13,516 nucleotides of DNA from Thermoleophilaceae bacterium. GTDB taxonomy: Bacteria; Actinomycetota; Thermoleophilia; Solirubrobacterales; JACPNS01. The stretch lies in the NCBI GenBank assembly GCA_016463365.1, contig JAEMRJ010000057.1, forward strand, positions 1-13,516, written 5' to 3'. This document shows, in pieces, positions 1 through 5,370 of this stretch (position 1 is the first letter of the stretch; each line of letters begins with the position of its first letter). The notes under the pieces are model-generated. The model was not told the origin of the DNA. It did not search any database and saw nothing but the letters and a program-made list of their open reading frames with translations. Both the position numbers and the translations under genes were made by a program.

Positions 1-616
1 GTGTGCACCGGGTGGTTGCAGTAACGTTACAGCACTCGGCGGAGAGTTCGGTGCAAAGGCGGTTGACATCGTCATAGTTGCCGCGCACGCCGACCAACTC
101 GGTGCCGTAGACACCGGTGGCGAGGATCTTCTGCTCTTCGAGGTCGGTCGGGATGAAGACGTAGCTGTCAAGGCCCGCCGCAGCGGCGTGCGCGGCCACG
201 GCGTTGGCGAGGTTTCCGGTGGAGGCGCAGGCGATCACTTCGTAGCCGAGCTCCTGAGCCTTTGCCATCGCGACGCTGACCACGCGGTCCTTGAAGGAGT
301 GCGTGGGGTTTGACGCCTCGTTCTTCACGTAGACGTTCTTCAGGCCGCCGAGGTACTCGCCCAGGCGCGGCGCGTGGATCAGCGGCGAGAGTCCCGTGGC
401 CAGGCGCGACTTCGGGCGCTCGGTGAACGGGAGAAATTCGGAGTAACGCCAGATGCTCTGCGGGCCGCTCTGGATCGTCCTTTTTGCCTCTTCGACGTCG
501 ATGTCGGAGTAGTCGTAGACAACTTCAAGCGGTCCGAAGCACTGGTCGCAGACGAAAAGCGCCTCGAGCGGGTACCGCTTGCCACATTCCTTGCATTGGA
601 GCGCATCTACAGCCAT
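1..616 (-). CDS. thrC: Threonine synthase, N-terminal part (cut by window edge)
   Basis: PLP enzyme converting O-phosphohomoserine to threonine in the cytoplasm. About 205 N-terminal residues are present; the reading frame runs off base 1, so the C-terminal half and stop are outside. Seen: an N-terminal zinc-ribbon-like segment with two CxxC pairs (C8/C11 and C23/C26), as in the long bacterial ThrC class. The PLP lysine motif SNPTHSFKDR (Lys109) follows, then the ASTGNLANA loop typical of fold-type II PLP enzymes. The start is ATG at 616, with an AGAGG ribosome site 6 bases upstream (623-627 on this strand). The gene is preceded by a SAM-I riboswitch and intrinsic terminator, so it is probably switched off when SAM is plentiful. 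The zinc ribbon and SFKDR context favour ThrC over cysteine synthase or threonine dehydratase. Confidence 0.93.
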   Translation of the reverse strand, partial: MAVDALQCKECGKRYPLEALFVCDQCFGPLEVVYDYSDIDVEEAKRTIQSGPQSIWRYSEFLPFTERPKSRLATGLSPLIHAPRLGEYLGGLKNVYVKNEASNPTHSFKDRVVSVAMAKAQELGYEVIACASTGNLANAVAAHAAAAGLDSYVFIPTDLEEQKILATGVYGTELVGVRGNYDDVNRLCTELSAECCNVTATTRCT

Positions 617-622
617 TTGAAA

Positions 623-627
623 CCTCT
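623..627 (-). promoter_or_regulatory. Ribosome binding site of thrC
   Basis: AGAGG on the minus strand, 6 bases before the ATG at 616. It lies downstream of the terminator hairpin, so it would be transcribed only in read-through (low SAM) transcripts. Confidence 0.6.
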
Positions 628-657
628 ATTCCGCGTCTTCTTGACGCACGTCCTTAA

Positions 658-690
658 CGAAAAAACCTTCGACCGGATGGGCCGAAGGTT
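658..690 (-). terminator. Intrinsic terminator of the SAM riboswitch leader
   Basis: On the minus strand, arm AACCTTCG (690-683) pairs with CGAAGGTT (671-664). The stem extends by GCC/GGT (one G-U) to about 11 bp around a 5-base CATCC loop. A run of six T (665-660) begins in the end of the 3' arm and continues past it. It lies between the aptamer and the thrC ribosome site, the classic position for an S-box expression platform. Its 5' arm is complementary to the aptamer's P1 3' strand (see antiterminator). Confidence 0.88.
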
Positions 691-715
691 CACGTGGTGA
701 GGCTTCGTCCACATC
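676..715 (-). promoter_or_regulatory. Antiterminator pairing of the SAM riboswitch
   Basis: Minus-strand bases 715-703 (GATGTGGACGAAG) contain the 3' strand of aptamer helix P1. They are complementary to 687-676 (CTTCGGCCCATC), which is the 5' arm and loop of the terminator. The pairs are GATG/CATC, GG/CC and CGAAG/CTTCG, with one mismatch and one bulge, about 11 pairs. Forming this helix excludes both P1 and the terminator. SAM binding should stabilise P1 and release the terminator, giving an OFF switch at high SAM. The pairing is read directly from the sequence; the SAM logic follows the known SAM-I mechanism. Confidence 0.8.
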
Positions 716-822
716 TCTAGCCGACGGTCGGCTCTGGAATTGGCACCTTTCGAGCAAAAACAGATTCTGCGCGATGGTTGCCGGGGTATCAATGGGCCAG
801 TCCCTCCTCCCCTCTGGATGCG
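710..822 (-). promoter_or_regulatory. SAM-I (S-box) riboswitch aptamer
   Basis: Read on the minus strand, the segment carries the SAM-I conserved blocks in order: CAGAGGGGAGGAGGGACTGG, then CCC, TTGATACCCCGGCAACC, then AAAGGTGCCAATTCC. Helix P1 is CGCATC (822-817) with GATGTG (715-710). P4 is a strong hairpin, AGCCGA/TCGGCT, at 733-719. The UGA/GGA bases of the P2 kink-turn are present. Length (about 113 nt) is usual for the class. The aptamer is followed by an antiterminator/terminator pair and then thrC. Recognition rests on the consensus blocks and foldable helices; no covariance-model search was run. Confidence 0.92.
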
Positions 823-839
823 TACAGCTATGTCGGTCA

Positions 840-845
840 ATTGTA
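840..845 (-). promoter_or_regulatory. Possible -10 box of the thrC leader
   Basis: TACAAT on the minus strand (one mismatch to TATAAT), about 18 bases before aptamer helix P1, which would give a short 5' end before the aptamer. No convincing -35 box is visible at 16-18 bases, so only the -10 is proposed. Confidence 0.4.
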
Positions 846-882
846 GCTTGCATCTTGGAGAAAGGCGTCCTACGTTGGCCAT

Positions 883-1533
883 GTGCCATTCAAGGATCGA
901 AAGCACGCTGGGCATGAGCTTTCTGGGTCTGCTGAACTGCAGGCACTGGGAGACCCTGTGATCGTCGCGCTGCCACGCGGCGCAGTCACAGTTGCTCTGG
1001 AAATTGCCAACGCACTCGACGCGCCGCTCACCGTGATGCCTGTAGAGGAGATCGCCACGCCGGGAAAGCCTGAGTACGTGGTCGGAGCAGTCGCCGAGAA
1101 CGCAATCCATGTGATCGACGCCGACGCGCTCGCAGCGCTTGGCGTCACCGAGGATTCACTGGCGGTACGCGTGGCCGAGGCGACCACGCGGATCGCGCGA
1201 CTTTCAAAGCTGTACCGGGGGGAAGAGAACGGAACGGCGAACTTCCGGGGCAGACCTGTCGTCGTTGTTGACGACGGGTCGGCCTCGCTGCCGGCGCTTG
1301 AAGCGGTGGCCGTGGCGCTTGCTCGCCACAAGGTCGATTCGCTGTTTCTGGCCACCCCCGCAGCGCCGGACGATTCGGTTCGCGGCTACTGCCGGATCGT
1401 CACCGTCGACCGCGACCAGGAGCACGCAGACGGTATGGCACTGCTGGGACTGTGGTACGACGATCGCGCAGCGCCGAGCGATGAGGTCGCGGCCGAAATG
1501 GTCCACGACTACGTCACTGCGCGGGCTCGCTGA
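883..1533 (+). CDS. Phosphoribosyltransferase-like protein with degenerate PRPP loop
   Basis: A 216-residue soluble protein of the PRTase fold. It resembles the stand-alone actinobacterial PRTase-like proteins that begin FRDRxxAGxxLA. Seen: N-terminal FKDRKHAGHEL, ALPRGAV (residues 29-35), GKPEYVVGAVAE (61-72), YRG near 111, and the strand VVVVDDG (126-132). The acidic pair D130/D131 is kept. The usual ATGAT phosphate loop after it reads SASLPA, losing the Gly and Thr residues that bind PRPP phosphate. Catalysis as a classic PRTase is therefore doubtful; a regulatory or phosphoribosyl-sensing role is possible. The GTG at 883 is the only in-frame start after a stop at 844-846, and it places FKDR at the family's usual N-terminus. 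A purine-rich GGAGAAAGG (857-865) lies rather far upstream. It is divergent from the thrC leader. Confidence 0.78.
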   Translation: MPFKDRKHAGHELSGSAELQALGDPVIVALPRGAVTVALEIANALDAPLTVMPVEEIATPGKPEYVVGAVAENAIHVIDADALAALGVTEDSLAVRVAEATTRIARLSKLYRGEENGTANFRGRPVVVVDDGSASLPALEAVAVALARHKVDSLFLATPAAPDDSVRGYCRIVTVDRDQEHADGMALLGLWYDDRAAPSDEVAAEMVHDYVTARAR

Positions 1534-1579
1534 TCCGGGCCAGACGTTGCAACCAACAGCAATACCCGCCAGCTGCCGA

Positions 1580-1585
1580 TAAAAT
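1580..1585 (+). promoter_or_regulatory. Possible -10 box upstream of corA
   Basis: TAAAAT in the 102-bp gap between the PRTase-like gene and corA, one mismatch to TATAAT. No good -35 box at 16-18 bases. It would start transcription close to the ATG at 1595, the start of a 33-codon ORF overlapping the corA start. Confidence 0.25.
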
Positions 1586-1635
1586 GGCTGAACCATGGCT
1601 CTTTCCACGACAATTGACGAACCTCCGAGTCCGGC

Positions 1636-2643
1636 ATGCCGCGCATCCGCAACATGCCTGGACGGATTCGCCGTCGTGGAACTTCCGCGTCGGTAGAGGA
1701 TCGCGTACCCGAGATCAACCTCGAGCCGCGCGTCGAGCTGATCGAGCACGGCGGTATCCGTTGGTACAACATCGAAAAGCCCGGCCCCGCTGAAGAGGCG
1801 TGGCTTCAGGAACACTTCGACTTTCACGAACTCGACCACGAGGACGTGCGCTCGCGCAACCAGCGACCGAAGATCGACGAGTACGACGACTATCTCTTCA
1901 TCGTCCTGCACCTGGCGATGTTCGACAAGCGCGTCGGCCGGCTGAACGCCGCTGAGCTGGACATCTTCATCGGCCCCGACTATGTGATCACGATTCCCAA
2001 CGAGGCGCTCAAGCCCGTCGAGTATCTCTTCGAGCGTTGCAAGAGTCACGAAGAGACCCGCGAGCAGCGCATGGGCCAGGGCACGGGCTTTCTGCTCTAC
2101 ACGATCGTTGACGACGCGTTCGCGAGCTTTTTTCCGATGCTGCGCAAGATCGGTCTCAAGCTCGATTCGATCGAAGAGGACATCTTCATCGAGGAGGAGT
2201 CCCGCGAGGTCGTCCGCGACATCTCGAACGTCAAACAGGAGATCATCAATTTCCGAAAGATCATCCGTCCGCAACGCGCAGTGCTGCGTGACCTTGAGCG
2301 GGTGAAAGCGCGCTTCCTCGCCGACGAACTCGAGGTCTATTTTGAGGACATCGTCGACGCGTCCGAGCGGATGTGGGACATGCTTGAGAACTACAAAGAG
2401 GTCGTCGAGGCGCTCGAGGCCACGAACGAGTCGGTGATCAGCCACAACGTCAACGACGTCCTACGAGTGCTGACGATCTTTTCGGTCTTCTTCCTGCCCC
2501 TGACGCTGATCAGCGGGATCTTCGGAATGAACAACCTGATCCCCGGCCAGGACACCGCGCTCGGCTTCTGGATCGTGCTCGGCGGGATGGTCGCAGTCGT
2601 CGGCTCGATGGCCATATATTTCCGCAAACGCGGCTGGCTCTGA
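1636..2643 (+). CDS. corA: CorA-family divalent metal ion transporter
   Basis: A 335-residue inner-membrane channel of the CorA/MIT family, normally a homopentamer passing Mg2+ (or Co2+/Ni2+; some relatives export Zn2+). Seen: a cytoplasmic N-terminal domain, a long helical stalk (about 190-280), then two C-terminal membrane helices joined by the signature GMN (FGMNNLIPG, near 305). The second helix ends in the basic tail YFRKRGWL. The charged stretch SRNQRPKIDEYDDYLFIVLH is typical of CorA N-domains. ATG 1636 is used because an in-frame stop lies at 1615-1617; ATG 1654 is an alternative. No clear ribosome site is visible. The gene ends just before the palindrome cluster and converges on the GGDEF gene. 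Ion specificity cannot be told from sequence. Confidence 0.93.
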   Translation: MPRIRNMPGRIRRRGTSASVEDRVPEINLEPRVELIEHGGIRWYNIEKPGPAEEAWLQEHFDFHELDHEDVRSRNQRPKIDEYDDYLFIVLHLAMFDKRVGRLNAAELDIFIGPDYVITIPNEALKPVEYLFERCKSHEETREQRMGQGTGFLLYTIVDDAFASFFPMLRKIGLKLDSIEEDIFIEEESREVVRDISNVKQEIINFRKIIRPQRAVLRDLERVKARFLADELEVYFEDIVDASERMWDMLENYKEVVEALEATNESVISHNVNDVLRVLTIFSVFFLPLTLISGIFGMNNLIPGQDTALGFWIVLGGMVAVVGSMAIYFRKRGWL

Positions 2644-2666
2644 CCCACCCCTCTCTCTGTGCACTT

Positions 2667-2692
2667 TGCTGCGCACCTGTGGTGTGCAACAG
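2667..2692 (+). repeat. Palindromic repeat, copy 1
   Basis: Left arm TGCTGCGCACC, loop TGT, right arm GGTGTGCAACA. It folds into a roughly 10-bp GC-rich hairpin. The first 21 bases are identical to copies 2 and 3. Confidence 0.85.
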
Positions 2693-2731
2693 CGTTTTGG
2701 ATGCGAAGGATCCCTTGTTTGAGGGAAGTTG

Positions 2732-2752
2732 TGCTGCGCACCTGTGGTGTGC
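2732..2752 (+). repeat. Palindromic repeat, copy 2
   Basis: Same 21-base core as copies 1 and 3. The right arm is cut short: after GGTGTGC it continues GCTCAC, so the outer pairs of the hairpin are lost. It starts 65 bases after copy 1. Confidence 0.85.
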
Positions 2753-2811
2753 GCTCACTCGCGCCCGCGTCCTGCAAATGCGCATGTGTGCCGAGCGATC
2801 ACCGACGCACC

Positions 2812-2836
2812 TGCTGCGCACCTGTGGTGTGCAGCA
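2812..2836 (+). repeat. Palindromic repeat, copy 3
   Basis: Complete copy: TGCTGCGCACC, TGT, GGTGTGCAGCA. It forms an 11-bp stem (one G-U) with a 3-base loop. It starts 80 bases after copy 2. Confidence 0.87.
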
Positions 2837-2876
2837 GCGAGCCTCATATTCAAGCCGTTTTTCGCCGGGAATTTCC

Positions 2877-2900
2877 GCTGCACACCACAGGTGTGCAGCA
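2877..2900 (+). repeat. Palindromic repeat, copy 4 (inverted)
   Basis: Reads GCTGCACACC, ACA, GGTGTGCAGCA on the plus strand, i.e. the same element in the opposite orientation judged by its loop (ACA instead of TGT). The stem is perfect, the G-U pair being replaced by A-T. It starts 65 bases after copy 3 and ends 15 bases from the GGDEF stop codon. Confidence 0.85.
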
Positions 2901-2915
2901 ACAGCGTGGTCTGCG

Positions 2916-5144
2916 TCAGCTCGCGAGCGCGTGGCCGGGACCGAGCCTTGGTGGGCGCGCAGCGGCCTGCTTGTCGCACGGGGCGACGGTGACGACGTCT
3001 TTCCCGGAATCCTTGCTTGCACGCAGCGCGAGGTCGGCGGCGATCACGATTTCCTTCCAGCCACCCACATGCTCCCACGTGGCGTAACCGATCGAAAGCG
3101 TGACCTTCGGCTCGCACAGGACGTTCCAGTCAACGGAACCGATTGCGGCTCGAGCCTTTGCTGCCGTGCGCATGAGACTCGGCGCATCGCCCTCGGGAAC
3201 GATCACTGCGAACTCGTCGCCACCGATGCGGCAGATCATCCCGTCGTCGCCCATGGCGCCCTCCAGCACAGAGGCGATCATCCGCAGCACCTCGTCGCCG
3301 GTCTTGTGCCCACCGCTCGCGTTGATCGTCTTGAAATTGTCGACATCGGCGAGGATCAGTCCACCGCGGTCGTAATCCGCGGCGCTGGCACCGCGCGGTA
3401 CTTCTGCCGCCTCGGCGAGGCTGCGCTGAAAGACGCGGCGGTTGGGGAGCTTCGTGAGCGCATCGATGCGCGAAAGCTCGAGCGCGGCCCGGCCGGCAGC
3501 GTCGGTGCGGGCCCTGCTGAAACGCAGCAACCCCGCGATCACAACCACTTCGCCGATGATCACGTACACGCCCGCAAATGTCGCGGCCTGCGCGTCGGCC
3601 GCCAGTGTGGCGATCAGGACGGCGAGGATCGCCACCGTGTACAGGGCCGCGCCACGCAGGGTCAGGGCATACGCCGCGTGCGCAACCACCAGGAATGCGA
3701 GCGGCAGAATCGGCGTCGCGGCCCCGCCGGTCGCGTAGATCGCGGGCACCGCGAGCAACACGGCCAGCGCGTTGCCGAGGTTCTCGACACTCCGCCTGCG
3801 CTCATCCGAAGCCAGTCCAATCGCCCCCGCGACTGCGATGCAGACCCCTGAAAGAGCCAGAGCGAGGCCAAGATGCACTGCTGCGGTCTCGTTGAATGCG
3901 GCTCCGGCAGCGATCATCGCCGCTGCAAGCAGCCAGGCGATCGAAGACGCAGGCGCGGCTCCGGTCACCAGGTCATCGATTCGCGAGCCCTCGTGGGTAG
4001 GAGCATCGGAAAGTGAGCGGCCGCCTGGCGTACCCGGCGTGGGCAGCCGCCTGGGCAGCGCCGCCTTGCTGTCATACATCCGCTCATCAGCGACCCGCAT
4101 GAGGTCGTCGAGCGTCCGCCCGTCCTGGGGATACACGGCCGTACCGATGCTGGCCGAGAGATCGAACGCCGGCCCCTCGCCCTTCGCCCTCTGCTCGGTC
4201 AGGGCGACGGCGAACTCGGACTCAAAGTTGCGCATCCGTTCGGCGTCGGCGCCGGCGACAAGTACGGCGAACTCGTCGCCGCCAACGCGGGCGACCTGAT
4301 CGTCCACGCCCGAGCAGCTCAGCAGCGACTGCGTGGTACGGCGGATCAGCTGATCGCCGCCGGCGGGTCCGAAGACAGTGTTGGCAGCCTTGAGGCCGTT
4401 GACATCGACAAACGCGACACCGAGCCGGCCGTCCCGGCCAGACGCCTCGGCGACCGAACGCTGCAGTTCTTCGGCGAAGGTGTGGAGGTTGGCGACGCCG
4501 GTCAGCGGATCGGTCAACGCCAGGCGGCGGGCGTCAAGCTCGGCCAACTGAGTCATTTGACGGTGGCGCGCAATCAGGATCGCCATCGCCCACAGCACCG
4601 CTGTCATAACGAGTGCGCGTGGCACAAATCCCGATGCCGACATGTAGTTGAAGTGGTAAACAGCCGGCGCCCACATCGCCAGCGTTCCGATCGCCACCTG
4701 ACGTGCAGCGCGGGAAGGCGTCATGAAATAGGCGCAGTAGAACACGACGTTCGCAAACAGACCGATGTCGGCGGAGTATGCGCCGCCGGTTGCCGCCACC
4801 AGCGCGGCACTCGCAACCCACCCGCAGGCAACCACGAACTCTTCGGCGACACGAAACCTGCGCTCTGAAAGCCGGGGTCCGACAAACAGGCAGAGCAGCG
4901 CCATCGTCACGGTGACGCCGAGATAGACGTACTGCCAGGGCATGGACAGCGTGGCGCCGGCGGATTCATGCTGTTGGACCGCCCCGATCGCCGCCAGGAA
5001 CGCCCAGAGCACCGCGCCGGCGATCGATCGGCTGCGGATGTCCGGATCAATCCGCATGCGACGGCTGAGCGCGGCCTGACCGCCGGATTGCGGCGGAGTG
5101 TCCCGCGCGGCCTCAAGGCCGTTGCTGTCGCTCGATTCGTTCAA
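2916..5144 (-). CDS. Membrane protein with two tandem [membrane block + GGDEF] modules
   Basis: Probable diguanylate cyclase (2 GTP to c-di-GMP) in the cytoplasmic membrane, 742 residues from the chosen start. Order: about six membrane helices (42-192), GGDEF domain 1 (about 210-360; DVNGLK at 247, GGDEF at 288-292), about six more helices (400-542), GGDEF domain 2 (about 557-720; DVDNFK at 600, GGDEF at 641-645). Both signature motifs are intact; neither domain shows the RxxD inhibitory site just upstream. Domain 2 matches the canonical NxxGGHxxGD pattern; domain 1 has GPAGGD, lacking its His. No EAL domain. Start: the open frame reaches 5549, but upstream codons (AGG AGG, etc.) look non-coding and overlap the divergent gene. 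TTG at 5144 has AGGGA (5149-5153) at about 4 bases. ATG at 5057, 5207 or 5246 are alternatives. Confidence 0.88.
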   Translation of the reverse strand: MNESSDSNGLEAARDTPPQSGGQAALSRRMRIDPDIRSRSIAGAVLWAFLAAIGAVQQHESAGATLSMPWQYVYLGVTVTMALLCLFVGPRLSERRFRVAEEFVVACGWVASAALVAATGGAYSADIGLFANVVFYCAYFMTPSRAARQVAIGTLAMWAPAVYHFNYMSASGFVPRALVMTAVLWAMAILIARHRQMTQLAELDARRLALTDPLTGVANLHTFAEELQRSVAEASGRDGRLGVAFVDVNGLKAANTVFGPAGGDQLIRRTTQSLLSCSGVDDQVARVGGDEFAVLVAGADAERMRNFESEFAVALTEQRAKGEGPAFDLSASIGTAVYPQDGRTLDDLMRVADERMYDSKAALPRRLPTPGTPGGRSLSDAPTHEGSRIDDLVTGAAPASSIAWLLAAAMIAAGAAFNETAAVHLGLALALSGVCIAVAGAIGLASDERRRSVENLGNALAVLLAVPAIYATGGAATPILPLAFLVVAHAAYALTLRGAALYTVAILAVLIATLAADAQAATFAGVYVIIGEVVVIAGLLRFSRARTDAAGRAALELSRIDALTKLPNRRVFQRSLAEAAEVPRGASAADYDRGGLILADVDNFKTINASGGHKTGDEVLRMIASVLEGAMGDDGMICRIGGDEFAVIVPEGDAPSLMRTAAKARAAIGSVDWNVLCEPKVTLSIGYATWEHVGGWKEIVIAADLALRASKDSGKDVVTVAPCDKQAAARPPRLGPGHALAS

Positions 5145-5370
5145 TGGATCCCTGGAATGCGTTGCCCTCCTGATCGGCAGTTCAAACGTGCCGAGCAGGC
5201 GATTCATACCTTTGTCCAGACGATCGTTATGGGTCCACAACCCCATCGCCAAGCCATATTCGGGCCACATGAGGAATCTGTCGTGCGAGCTTCGGGCTGC
5301 GTTGCCCCGTCGGCAGGACGGCGCGTCCAGACGCCGTTGAAGCGGCAGTTCTTCGGCTAGAGTCGCGCGC
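5145..5370. other. Divergent intergenic region (GGDEF gene / rmlC-like gene)
   Basis: A 226-bp spacer if the TTG start is right. It should hold promoters for both directions. A strong Shine-Dalgarno-like AGGAGGG occurs on the minus strand (5171-5165) but has no in-frame ATG/GTG/TTG within 12 bases. A -10-like TAGAGT (5358-5363, plus) lies 7 bases before the ATG at 5371, with TTGAAG (5337-5342) 15 bases further upstream. Confidence 0.4.
5358..5363 (+). promoter_or_regulatory. Possible -10 box of a leaderless transcript
   Basis: TAGAGT, 7 bases before the ATG at 5371, with no Shine-Dalgarno sequence between. This spacing fits the TANNNT boxes of leaderless actinobacterial mRNAs. A weak -35 (TTGAAG, 5337-5342) has a short 15-base spacer. 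Confidence 0.3.

Larger units (their letters stand above)
2644..2915. other. Convergent intergenic region with palindrome cluster
   Basis: A 272-bp gap between the ends of corA (plus) and the GGDEF gene (minus). It holds four palindromic repeats separated by unrelated 40-60 base segments, plus a small TCCCT/AGGGA hairpin at 2710-2725. No hairpin is followed directly by a clear T run. The open frames crossing the gap on both strands repeat the palindrome's translation and look spurious. Confidence 0.75.

Noticed and set aside
658..822. T-box leader for thrC
   Set aside because: No T-box motif (AGGGTGGNACCGCG) or specifier loop was found; the conserved blocks match SAM-I instead.
617..889. Minus-strand and plus-strand open frames across the thrC leader
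   Set aside because: They translate the riboswitch and terminator sequence; conserved RNA structure explains the region better.
1204..2445. 413-codon minus-strand open frame opposite corA
   Set aside because: It mirrors the codons of corA and the PRTase-like gene; CorA has a full-length GMN protein, so this is an antisense shadow.
2693..2731. The TTTT after palindrome copy 1 as an intrinsic terminator for corA
   Set aside because: The T run is only four bases and is separated from the hairpin by several GC-containing bases.
2667..2900. The repeat cluster as a CRISPR array
   Set aside because: Repeats are short and palindromic, one copy is inverted, intervals are uneven (about 40-60 bases between units), and no cas gene is nearby.
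2679..3851. Long open frame on the plus strand antisense to the GGDEF gene
   Set aside because: It runs through the palindrome cluster and opposite a well-supported GGDEF domain; its translation shows no family features and is explained by high GC.
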